Translations under genes and position numbers: made by a program
Notes under the pieces: generated by a model
What the model saw: the letters and a program-made list of their open reading frames with translations, nothing else
What the model was told of the DNA's origin: nothing
Databases searched by the model: none
Assembly (NCBI GenBank): GCA_009801015.1
Contig: VHZZ01000666.1
Span: forward strand, 42,051 to 68,019
Length of the DNA: 25,969 bases
DNA from: Silene noctiflora
Taxonomy: Eukaryota > Streptophyta > Magnoliopsida > Caryophyllales > Caryophyllaceae
Direction: 5' to 3'
Shown: piece by piece, positions 1-9,922 of the stretch
How the letters are laid out: the number at the start of each line of letters is the position of its first letter
Position numbering within the stretch: position 1 is the stretch's first letter

Positions 1-1088
1 GACATGGCAACTGGCTCATTCGGTTAGAGAGTTTATGCGGTTCACTTTGAGCCTGGTCTTTTTTAGGTCAACAATTATTGGAATATTCTCGGGTTAAGTA
101 ACTTCGGATTAGGTCATTTTAGTTCCTGATTTTACTGTAAATACAATCAAAGGAGTATAAAACTTGGGTCATTGAGGGTCTATCGCGGGTCAAATTTAGG
201 TCTCGAATCGGTCTTGTCAGATCGAGTCAACTTTGCCAAATCCACTTAGATTTTCTTGGTAATTACAATCAAAGGTGTATAAAATTTAGATTATTTGCAT
301 TTGACGGATATTTAAAAGAGAAGTTGGTATCTCGAAATATAACCCGAGTAAATAATTTGCAAACACTAATAAATTACGCGATTGAATAACACAAAATAAG
401 ATATTTTATGATGATTAAACTAATACACTTATTTAATTAAAGCAACAAAAATCTTAATATATGGTATCCATATTTATATAAGCTAGCTAACAATTCGTTC
501 AAGATATATCTTACAACAATACTACTATAATTTAAACCTAATGACTAGTAATAATTCTTCAAGGATTAAACTTTCTCAGTCTTTAGAATGATGAACTTCA
601 ATTCCTTTAGATCTGCAAAAAGGGTGACAAAATGTTGTCAGATTTATCACATAAAACGTTGCATGATCAAGATCAAGACGGTCTCACATGTAACACGGTT
701 CTTTTATATAATAAAAGCATTCATTTATTATACCATTTTACACAATAATTCCTGAATATTTATTATTATTAGATAATTTATTATACACACGCAAAAAGAA
801 CGAATACAAGTTGAAGCATATTAATTGAGATACTTTGATCATGGCGCCATGAAAAAGTTCTAAAGACTACTTTGTTGAATATTGAAGAGAATTTGATTGT
901 TGACATAATGGGGTTTATAAAATGGGGTTTATATTTAAGTAAATCGTCGAATCATTTAGATTTTATGTTAATATGTTAAAATAAGTAAATCGAAAAAAGA
1001 TTCAGATGACACAAACTCACTTTAATTACTATGCAAACTCACATTAATAGCCAAAAACTTAAATTAGAATACACGGGTCAAGCTACAA
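1..1088. other. AT-rich flank downstream of the WOX9-like gene, no gene seen
   Basis: I see no open reading frame, splice-supported exon, RNA gene or recognisable mobile element in this stretch. It is AT-rich non-coding DNA on the 3' side of the minus-strand WOX gene. Short stretches look locally duplicated (for example 'caatcaaaggagtataaaac' near 147 and 'caatcaaaggtgtataaaat' near 267), which suggests an old internal duplication. Confidence 0.6.
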
Positions 1089-1395
1089 GCAAGATATTTA
1101 GCCGAATCAATAAAATTAATTTGATTGCTTAACTAAATTTGAGAGTTATCAACCAAGAAGCTAACAATTAATCCGATTTCTTAACATAAAATGTAACGAT
1201 TGTATACACATAGTGACATAAGGGAGCAAATTAAAAGCAATGTACTTAGCCAAATCAATCCGATTTCTTAAGTAAATAATTTGGTTGAAAAATGTATAAT
1301 ACAAACCAAATCGAGAGTTATCAACCAATAACTTTAACAATTAATCCGGTTTTTTAACATGAAGTGTGACGATTGTAAACACGTAATGAATAATT
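1089..1395. repeat. Two-copy imperfect tandem duplication
   Basis: Unit A starts near 1089 and unit B near 1237. Both contain in order 'tagcc(a/g)aatcaat', 'gagagttatcaacca' (1141 and 1313), 'aacaattaatccg' and 'aacgattgta/gacgattgta'. The offset is about 148 bp at the start and 172 bp later, so unit B carries an extra ~24 bp. It ends just before the stop codon of the WOX gene (1407-1409), so it probably forms or abuts the gene's 3' UTR. No terminal inverted repeats were seen, so simple duplication is more likely than transposition. Confidence 0.75.
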
Positions 1396-1406
1396 AAATA
1401 GTTGGA

Positions 1407-4140
1407 TTATATTACCTGGTAGGGGAATTCTGAGGCCAAGAGATCAGAAGTAGAATGGAGTTTATCAATCAAAGGAGATGCAACAACTTGTGCACTGACT
1501 AAATAGTAAGATGCACCATGTTGCAGTGCATGAAGGGTAACACCCCATTCATTAGTCATTACAGGATGACCAGTTGATGCATTCACCAGCATCACATCCT
1601 CTCCAAACTCCTCCTTCACATTAAAGGGTGCACACGGTACCTCTATCGCCATTCCGTTTATGAATACAGTCGATTTTCCAACCATGCCACCAACTTCACC
1701 TACACCAACATATACATTGCATACAAATAATACAATTACTCATTGAAATAACTTATTACTCGTAACTTATTAACATAGTGATCGATAAGACTGTGTACAT
1801 CAGATTCGAAGATTTTCTTAGGCATTGACTTTTGATGAATAATTAAATTTTGTATTGAATAGTAGAAAGAAAAGAGAATCAATCAGAAATGGCCATGCAC
1901 ACGTCCGGTGGTGTTGGAAAAGACAAAAAGAGGGCTATGAAAATGCACAATTGTCAAAGTTGTCTTTGAACAATAGGTGTAGACAGACAGTGTGTAGTTT
2001 TGAGTTCAGTTTACATGTTACTTAACATCAGTCATATCAGTTTGCATCATGTCATGCCCATCATGCCAATAACTTCATATAATTATGATATCATTATTCA
2101 ACTGACCTAATTATAACTATGCTGAAAATCTTCTACCAAAAATCGGTGTTTAAAACCGTCTTAACTTCATACCTGACATCTCAGATTAGTTTTAGTTTCA
2201 CCTCTATTTTAATGATTACGAGTGTCATCTTAAATTAAAACAGTCTAAAATAAGAATTGATGTTTATTTATATCTATTTAGTCGACATACCAATTTACTA
2301 ATAAGAAATGTCCATGAAAAATAAAGCTTATTATTCTAACTAACACTGACATTATTCTCTACTCAAAATAAAGATTAAAATTTCATATAATATGATTTTT
2401 CAAAACTACCCCGTAATTGACTGAAACAAAGAGAGCAAAACATTACGACTAAACAACTTCATAAGATAATTGCTACATAACCTCAAATATGATAAGTAGT
2501 TTTAGACGACTAATTGACTGAAACGAAGAGAGCATAACATTACGATTAAGGAAGTTTCAGAAGAGAAGTTGTGTTACCTAGAATTTGTCCAAGATTGCTT
2601 GAAATGGCGGTCGAGGTAGTAGGGGTAGAAACAATAGGAGAAGGTGAAGAAAGAGTGCAAGTAGTTGCACTTGGAGTAGAAACCAAGAAACTTAATTCAT
2701 GTTGGAACTTCAACTTCTCAACTTCATCTCTTTTCAACTCATCATCACCACCACCACCACCACCGCCGCCGCCACCATTAAACATGTCTCCGAAAAGTAG
2801 GCTAGAGAACCCACCAACCGTCTGATCAGCCGAGGCCGAGACGTGGATTGGATCGCCACCACTCATCATATTATTATTAGCAAAACATAACCCATGGCTA
2901 AAATTATTCCCAACTACACTTACACCACTTTGATGTAAAGGGAAAAAAACAGGCTCATGGGAAATAAAATCATGGGTATTATTATTATTAATATTATTAC
3001 CATTATTATTAGTAGTATTATTGTGATTATGATTATTATTATTATTATTATTATTATTAAAATGATTATTTGGTGTAATTATTTGATGAAAATAATTATT
3101 TTCATTACATTGATTAACAGAAGTAGGAGAATTGCCAAACTGTTCCCCACCCACCAAATTATTATTATTATTATTATTATTGTTATTACCAATTTTAATT
3201 CTATTATTACAAGAATTATTAGGAGAATTGTTATTCTTATCAGATGAAGATGAGGAGGATGACAAGGTGGTAGCGGTCGCAGTCGCGGTAACGGTGGATT
3301 TGGATTGAAGGGTTCTTTGTTTATTTTTACTCCTAGACTTACGGTTTTGGAACCAATAAAAGACGTTAGCATCACCAACTTGACCATATTCTTGAAGTTG
3401 TGCCCGGATCCTCCGAATCTCGTCTCTTGGTGGATTAACCATCCCGGAGTTGAATATCGCCTCTAAGATCCGGATTTGTTCGGGTTTCGGGTTCCACCGA
3501 GGTTTTGGCTCCGGTGTGCTCCTTTCCTCACACCCTACATCATATAGAAACACAAATGAAATGAAACCCTAGCTTAGGTATTATCATATATATGTTGTAC
3601 TAGTGTATCCTTTTTAAGACTCAGAATTATTTGGTGGGTAGCTATTCAAAATTCGAAGATTTAATTTTTAGCCAAGACTTTCTTAGACTTGGAATTATAC
3701 CTAAAAATCGAAAAATACTTTAAAATTTAATAAAAAAAAAAATCAAGGTATTTATTTGTTGCCACCTCTATATAGGAAAAATTATTCTCTAAAATGGGCA
3801 AGTGAGTTATACCTAACAATAATTGAACCACTCAATTTTGAAAATAAGTAGGGAAATTATAGAGAAATATATTCTTATTAGTGTGAAAAAAAAAAGCATA
3901 AAATTAATTTTAAAAAATTAAGAAAATTATCTATCATCACGGCGATATTTTGAAATTTTATTTTCTAACTCCGACAATGAAATTGAGAAATAATAAGCAA
4001 GTATATATATATATATATATACCGGAAGAGAAGGGAGAATTGTCGGAAGACCGAGCACACGAGTTTGAGAGAAGAGATGAATGATGATTGCAAGGCTTAG
4101 ACTTGAACATGCTAGGCCAGTGTCTATTTGATGAAGCCAT
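1407..4140 (-). CDS. WOX9: WUSCHEL-related homeobox protein, WOX8/9 (STIMPY) type
   Basis: This is a homeodomain transcription factor of the intermediate WOX clade; Arabidopsis WOX9/STIMPY acts in the nucleus to maintain division in embryo and meristem. Three exons join in frame: 4140-4023, 3534-2578, 1699-1407, giving 455 aa. Both junctions are GT-AG, phase 1. Residues 1-16 ([16 protein letters not shown]) are the WOX8/9 N-terminal signature. The homeodomain spans about 51-113, with the helix-3 core [12 protein letters not shown]. The middle is low complexity: Ser7, Asn10, Asn9, His/Asn-rich and Gly10 runs. Exon 3 carries the family C-terminal motif ([15 protein letters not shown] ... [13 protein letters not shown]). 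Oddities: the tail continues about 26 residues past that motif, and the stop follows a splice-donor-like CAG/GTAATA, so a fourth exon or alternative end is possible. WOX8 versus WOX9 cannot be decided; WOX9 is used as the likelier name. Confidence 0.93.
3030..3182. repeat. (ATT)n trinucleotide tracts encoding poly-Asn in WOX9 exon 2
   Basis: Two near-perfect ATT runs lie at about 3030-3059 and 3160-3182, read as AAT codons on the minus strand. They encode the runs of nine to ten asparagines in the linker C-terminal to the homeodomain. Nearly pure AAT codon use marks them as coding microsatellites prone to length change. A further (CCA/CCG)n tract at about 2749-2776 encodes the Gly10 run. Confidence 0.9.
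4001..4022. repeat. (TA)n microsatellite at the 5' splice site of WOX9 intron 1
   Basis: Ten TA units run directly from the donor GT of intron 1 (exon ends at 4023). On the coding strand the donor reads CCG/GTATATATAT, so the repeat is part of the 5' splice site context. A length change here would alter the intron just after position +2. Confidence 0.85.
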
Positions 4141-4164
4141 CTTCTTCTTCTTCTTCTTCTTCTT
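4141..4164. repeat. (AAG)8 microsatellite abutting the WOX9 start codon
   Basis: Eight CTT units on the plus strand read as eight AAG units on the coding strand, directly before ATGGCT. This is a purine-rich 5' UTR repeat. It fixes the start, because the initiator ATG begins the conserved [12 protein letters not shown] peptide. Confidence 0.85.
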
Positions 4165-5503
4165 GATTATTTTTTTTGAGTTTATGAAGTTGCTAGGTTT
4201 TCAGCAATAATAAGAATATGTTCTTCTTATAAATGCCCTTGTATATATATGTGTATATATATTGCTTGTCACCTTCAAAAAAAAACATAAATCTCCTGTG
4301 AAATTTATTTTATTATATAGTTAAATAAGATAAATATAATAAAATTGGAAATGGAGGTACAAATTTAATAAATATATATAGATAAATAAGAAAAGTGGAG
4401 GAGAAGAGGAGGCCCATGCCTTTGGCTTTAATAAAAACTGATCACAAATCACTCAAACAAGAAGTAGAAAAGGCATGGAATGAAAAGGGTGTAGGGGACA
4501 TATTTAGAATCTTTCCTCTTTCAAATTCTTACTATTTGATTGATAGTACTATGAACATTTAAATACAAAAACAGAATAAATAAATATTAAATTAAAATTG
4601 AAATTTTTATAAAACAAAAAGTAAATAATTAATTTTGCACAAATACTTGTATAAGGTGATTTTACACAAATTTAGGGTAAAACAAGATTTTTTAGTAGCC
4701 AGTTTTAAAACCGTCTTACACAAGACTGACTCTTAATTCTGTACCTTTGATTGTTGCAAAACAATTTCTGATGGTTTTGTCTCTTAATTTAATGAAGTAT
4801 AAAAAATAATATATTTGTCACACTACTCTATCTCCATTATTATTCAAAATAATATTATTAATTTATATTATTATTATATAATTTGCTAGGTAAAGTTTGC
4901 TTGGTTGGAGGAAGAGGTTATGGATTAATGGGATTATTAAAATGAGAAGAGGTTGTTGTAGGAATAAATAGGGGAAGAGGAGAGTTATTGCAATTTGTAA
5001 AGGAGAAGACTAAAATTGGGTAAGAAAAAAGTTGGGAGTTGAAAGCCTTTTGGATTGACTCGAGGGTTTTGGGGAGGATTGAATGTATGAATGAATCTAT
5101 ACTTTTTGTGTTGACACTTTGTATTTCATTTCATTTATTCCATCAAATTGTATTGACACTTTGTTAAGTTCATCTAATTCATCCAATTAAATTTATGCTC
5201 AAATTTTGAGCAATAATAACTTTATAAGTTTACATTCTCTTGATTTTTTAAAGGGTTAAAGACTTTCCAAATTTTCAAAGATAGTTCATACATAAGAGAT
5301 TAATTAGTTTCATGTATTTAGTTGTTATTGGTGCGGAAGTTTTAATTTGACTTGTTTTTTTTGAAGAAATAAGTCAAACAACTATGGTGTTTTCACATTT
5401 CATTAATAAGATTTCGTTCATATGTTTATTTGGTAGGAAGAATGAATATGATCACGAATTATGATGACGCTATAAGATAGCTTTTTCACTAAACCAATGT
5501 ATA
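4165..5503. other. WOX9 5' leader and upstream region
   Basis: This is non-coding. TATA-like runs on the minus strand (about 4241-4261, TATATATAC and TATATATAT) lie 100-120 bases before the ATG and could be the core promoter, but the sequence is so AT-rich that this is weak. At 4708-4735 there is a copy of the dispersed 'aaccgtcttacacaag' motif. No open reading frame of interest was found. Confidence 0.4.
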
Positions 5504-5505
5504 TA

Positions 5506-5701
5506 CTCCCTCCTATTTTCTTTAATGTTCCTCTTTCCTTTTCCGTCCAATATGAGTGTTATTCCCTCTTTCCCTTTTTGGACAAGTTTGTGTGGTCCAA
5601 AATCAATTTGATGTGGGGTCATGTGTATTGTGTGGTCCAAATTAATTTACTTAATTCTTGTGTAAAAAGCAAAAGGGAACAACAAAGAAAATAGGAGGGA
5701 G
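5506..5701. mobile_element. Stowaway-type MITE (Tc1/mariner), TA target-site duplication
   Basis: The left end reads CTCCCTCCTATTTTCTTT and the right end is its exact inverse (AAAGAAAATAGGAGGGAG). Similarity continues inward through GTTCC, so the inverted repeats are about 28 bp. The element is 196 bp and flanked by TA on both sides (5504-5505, 5702-5703). The CTCCCTCC start is the classic Stowaway terminus. It has no coding capacity, so it was moved by a mariner-like transposase elsewhere in the genome. The near-identical ends point to a fairly recent insertion. Confidence 0.93.
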
Positions 5702-5703
5702 TA

Positions 5704-6335
5704 TAATAGAGTCAAGTTACATATTCTTTGTTAAACACAGTAAATAATATACAATTTGATTTTGAAATATAACAGAGTAGTATATTTTATGAAAAGCTAA
5801 GTTGAGTAATTCTCGACCTACTATATTCATCATCATTGTAAAATGTCGTGTTAAGATGTAATAAAATAAGATTGTTTTAAAAACGAGAAGTTGAAAATAA
5901 GGAGAGCAAAAACATTTCAAGAATTACATAGTAAGAATTTATCAAAGTTTTTTCAAGAAAAACAATAATCATGATCTGCGACAACTCATTGTTATGTATA
6001 AAAGATGGCAAAAACGTAAGGGTTTAAGACCAACTTGTGAGAGTAGGTGGGCAATGTCAAATTTAAAATATTTACTGGTAGTTAATAATATTTTGATATT
6101 TTTTATTATTCACTTTATTATAAAACTCATTTGTTCTCTACTTCTTAATTTTGTCATTCTCTTCGGCTAAAAATACCAACTAACCAGATACTAACTCATA
6201 ATTTAAAACCATAATTTAGACATGTGTGCTTCATATTTGAATGTTAAGCTCAATCCTAATAAATTTCTGACAGAAAAGTATTAAAAGATGTCAAATAACG
6301 TTACTCAATACCAATCCTCATACTCGTTTGTTATA
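5704..6335. other. Gene-free AT-rich stretch
   Basis: Short open frames occur here on both strands (for example a minus-strand frame at 5717-5920), but none shows family similarity, splice support or protein-like composition. No RNA gene or mobile element was recognised. Confidence 0.55.
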
Positions 6336-6347
6336 TACCTAACAACA

Positions 6348-6523
6348 GGGGTGTAACCGAGATGATTTGAGCTTTAGCTCGAGTGAGCTTAGAATCGTCT
6401 CAGAAGTTTGAGCTCGAACTCAGAACTGCTCCGATTTATGCTCTACTAAGCTCAGAGTTGGCTCAAATTGGTCAATCTCAACTCGAAATTGACTCTAAAT
6501 CAGTTTTGACTCATTGTGAGTCT
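6348..6523. mobile_element. Insertion of 176 bp flanked by a 12-bp direct repeat
   Basis: The same 12 bp, TACCTAACAACA, lies at 6336-6347 and 6524-6535. The enclosed DNA begins GGGGTGTAACCGAG and is rich in repeated GAGCTC/TGAGCTCGAACTC words. If the duplication is read as 8 bp (CCTAACAA), the element starts CAGGGGTGTAA, which resembles hAT termini; however, the right end (GTGAGTCTTA) is not an inverted copy. A degenerate hAT-derived MITE is the best guess. The flanking direct repeat itself is unambiguous. Confidence 0.6.
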
Positions 6524-7001
6524 TACCTAACAACATAATAATAATAATCACCAATTCAAATATGAGAGTGGCAAGTAAACTAACAAATGACAAGCTCTTT
6601 ACAAATGTAATCACAAAAAGGGTAAGAGGATCAAGAGAAGATTGAAAAATGTCATAATTTAGTTATGATGTAGCCCAAGTTAGAATTCAGCAAAACATTG
6701 ATGAGAACACAAGCACAAGTAAGAGATGCTGTTTTAAAAGAGAACAGAAGAAGTATAGTAGTGCAGAAAAGAGGTAGAGCATGCAGGCCTACTCTCCAAT
6801 ACTAGTTCATATATTTGCTGCAAAAGACACTAACGATAGAGCATATCAATCTAACTTAGTGTCTAGTCAATCAATCTATTTATATTGTGTAATCTATACG
6901 ATTTGCATTGCCTTGTTTTATATTTATAATATATATTATTGTTTTATTTATTTGTTTATGCTGTTTCTTGTCATTGTTTTAACTGTTTTGCGCACTTGTT
7001 G

Positions 7002-7020
7002 GTAGTAGTAGTAGTAGTAG
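7002..7020. repeat. (GTA)6 microsatellite
   Basis: This is a short run of GTA/TAG units in non-coding DNA, with no associated gene. Confidence 0.8.
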
Positions 7021-7576
7021 AAATTTCTGATGTTAGGTCACAAAATATTTTGGCAAAGTAATGTCTGTAATGTGTCATGTGTGGCTTCGGGGACCTAGTC
7101 GGGTTGGAAGGAGGCCACGATCAAGGGAAAAATATTAGTACATTGAGGAAGTCTTTTCTAAAACGGTTTTACAATAAAAAAAATTGAAAATAATTTACTA
7201 AAAACTTTGATGCCCTAGCCATGAAAATGTGGTAATTAGTGAAACTTATTTTTTGGGGGTATTTAGGTAAATAACAGTTGGTTTTACAATAACACTTTTC
7301 TAAAACGGTTTTATACAAGAATTATTGGAAGCCTCTGGAGTTAAGGTTTTACATAAACTGGTATCGGTGCCCGGCTCCGTTCGAGCTACCTTTATTTAAC
7401 ATTAAAATTTACGTTCAATTAAATAAAATTACATTAAAGTTGCATAACTCATAAATTTATCATTAATATATTTTTNTATGTCATATCTTAAAATTACGAT
7501 GAAATAAATTATGAGACAAATTCACTACTCCCGTTATTAATATTTTACTTAAATCGATTGGTTAGCTCGTTATTCA

Positions 7577-7750
7577 TATAGTTTTGTTGTTGTTAATATT
7601 GTTACTTTTATTTCATTCGTTATTACTACTTTTACTTTCACTACTCCCGCCGTAATTATTGTTATTTTCACTACCGCCGCATTAATATTTTTAATTTCAC
7701 AACTCTTGTTGCTACTTCTATTGCTTTCACTACTCCCGCTCACTATTCAA
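7577..7750. repeat. Degenerate ~30-bp minisatellite, core TTTCACTACTCCCGCC
   Basis: The core 'ttcactactcccgcc' recurs at 7637, 7667 (ttcactaccgccgc), 7696 (ttcacaactcttg) and 7726 (ttcactactcccgct), spaced 30, 29 and 30 bp. A weaker unit precedes it near 7607, and an outlying core lies at 7521. The spacers are T-rich (taattattgttat-like). This is a small tandem array of at least four units with no coding sense. Confidence 0.75.
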
Positions 7751-9753
7751 ATAAGTGATTAGTATTATATTATTATATATATCCAATGTTACTATAATTT
7801 TTTCACTACTAAGAGAATTACTTTTACTATTTAGGCATGCAATTTTAAGAGACTACTTATATATTTATATAAATATATTACATATATATGCATTAAATCA
7901 AATCGAAATGACTATGGAATATTATATTTTTTGGAAATCTAGCTTAATTGATTTATCTTTTAATTAATAGTTTCTAAAATATAACATAATCATATTATAT
8001 TTGTCTATGTTAAATAATTAACATTCTTTATACCAATTAATAACATAAGTGGGGCATGCTTATTTTAAGGAAATCACCATATTTTGATACTCTCTAAATT
8101 TATATTTCAACCAAAACTATACAATATTTACATTGAAGTCCCTTGGTCGGGTCCATCACACAATGTTATCGATTAAAAACTATATAATATAATTAAATTT
8201 TATATGATTTATTTAATTACATAGATATCCCTTGGTTTCGAGAATATATATAGTATTGATTGATGATATTGTTTTTTTTATGAAATTGCTCGTGTGCTTC
8301 TATAGTACTCTGTATTAGTTAGTAGCACATTTTTTTACGTGATTGTTATAGGATAAATAGCGGTTTTGACATATTGTAAATTGAATAAATTAATACGAAG
8401 AACCCTATTCACAAAAAGAAAAACATAAACCACTTTTAATATTTTAATTTGTATAGACCGTCTTACATAAGTTTTTTTTGTGTGTGTTTTGAACAATATA
8501 GTTGTTATAGACATGAAAAATGTAACGTATAATTGGTTGCTGATTGGAAGGGAAAGTCTTAAACCTTAATAGGTTGCTAATTGGCAACCAATATTGTTAC
8601 TAGCTAACATTTTATTGGTAGTCAACCAAATGGTATTTTGGTCTCAAATGTGAAAACGGATTTACAATAAAATATGAAATGATTTATCAATTAAAGATAA
8701 TAATACTCTTTTTTATAGAAGCATGTTAGCCGGTGAAAGTAATTTTAGTGAGATTATTGAAGTGGAATAATAGTTATTCATTTTATGAAACTTGTTAAAA
8801 TTCTTATTATATCGTCTTTGGACACTTTCTGCTCAAAATCCCGACTCAAGCCGTCAATATGTTTTAACAAAATTATATTCCAAGCAGACAATAAATATAA
8901 ATCCTTTTCACCACCTTTTCTTTTCTTTAACAGTTATTTTTCCCTGTGACGATCCCAAGCTTATGACATCTTACAAACTCCTCGCTCTTCTTTTTAACAT
9001 TTTTTTTTAAAAAGGTTATGAGATGTTACAACCTTCTGATCAACACAAGTAAAAATTTATGTTTTTTAATACTCAGCAATCAAAAAAACCTTCACGCACG
9101 TTTCCTCGTTGATCACAACTTTTCATTTAAGACCGGTTATATTCGTCTTAAACCTAAGATGAATTAAGTAGTTGGAATAAAAGAAAAACAAAACAACATA
9201 TTTGTCTTATATATACACACACGTGAGATGATACTTAACCCGTTATAATGTTTAGACCGCTAATTGCATCGTTGACTCATTGCAATCGTACGTACATAAT
9301 TTGTACAAGGCTTTAGGTATTTGCACCACATAACAAACAGTTAATACAATTACTTAACGGATAGATGAAAAAATGTCATTGTCAAAGCATTGCAAACTGT
9401 GAAACAAAGAAAAATGTAAGTTTATTTATCACAACAAAACCTCTGTCAAAAGTCATCAGAAAATCAGAAGAAACACAGAGAGTTGGAGTTGGAGTTACTT
9501 GGAATTTGATCATCATTTTGTGTTAAAGACTTTATGCATGGCATGTCTTTAATTGTATCTACTAAATTTATGAAAATTTACCAACATTTTGGTGTTCAAT
9601 ATTTACCCAACAAAGAACATAAATTGTCTATTGACGTCAATCCATATGTATTGCATTTTGCACGTACTCCCTCGTTTCTTGTGGTATATTATGGTGGCTC
9701 TTACGTAATTCCTCTTATCCTCCTCTTTTCCTTTTTTTTTCGGCCTCGAAATA
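7751..9753. other. Gene-free AT-rich stretch
   Basis: This stretch is strongly AT-rich with only short open frames that I judge to be chance. A small perfect hairpin occurs at about 8571-8588 (GGTTGC ... GCAACC). A copy of the dispersed 'accgtcttacataag' motif lies at 8457-8471. Nothing else was recognised. Confidence 0.5.
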
Positions 9754-9761
9754 GGTTCAGT

Positions 9762-9914
9762 CAGTGATGGAGCCGAGGGGGCTAACAGGGGAGGTCGCCC
9801 TGCTAAAGTTTGAAAATTTCGAAATTTTTAGTTAAAACTTTCGATTTTCTTCAAGACCCCTTTATAATATTACCCTTTCTCCCATGTTGACTTAAAATCC
9901 TAGCTTCGCCATTG
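9762..9914. mobile_element. hAT-like MITE copy A, 8-bp imperfect target duplication
   Basis: The element starts CAGTGATGGAGCCGAG and ends CTAGCTTCGCCATTG, so the ends form an imperfect inverted repeat (CAGTGATGGAGC against CAATGGCGAAGC). The flanks are GGTTCAGT (9754-9761) and GGTTTAGT (9915-9922), matching at 7 of 8 positions as expected of an old hAT target duplication. The interior shares 'gtttttagttaaa ... cctttata ... ttaccc' with the element at 25300-25472, which makes them one family. It is non-autonomous. Confidence 0.7.
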
Positions 9915-9922
9915 GGTTTAGT

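Noticed and set aside
1089-1395. Possible CRISPR-like or LTR repeat pair
   Set aside because: There are only two diverged units without regular spacers, TG/CA ends or a target duplication; a simple tandem duplication explains it.
2571-3387. Plus-strand open frames at 2571-2825 and 2957-3247 and a second minus-strand frame at 3079-3387
   Set aside because: They overlap WOX9 exon 2 in other frames and consist of repeat-encoded Ile, Pro or mixed runs from the ATT and CCA tracts.
8571-8588. Small perfect hairpin GGTTGC-loop-GCAACC, considered as a microRNA stem or MITE end
   Set aside because: The stem is far too short for a microRNA precursor and no extended pairing was found around it.
8792-9010. 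Plus-strand open frame of 72 codons, and similar ones at 6781-7005, 7755-7967 and 9534-9767
   Set aside because: They are short, AT-driven frames rich in Ile, Phe and Tyr, without similarity or splice partners.
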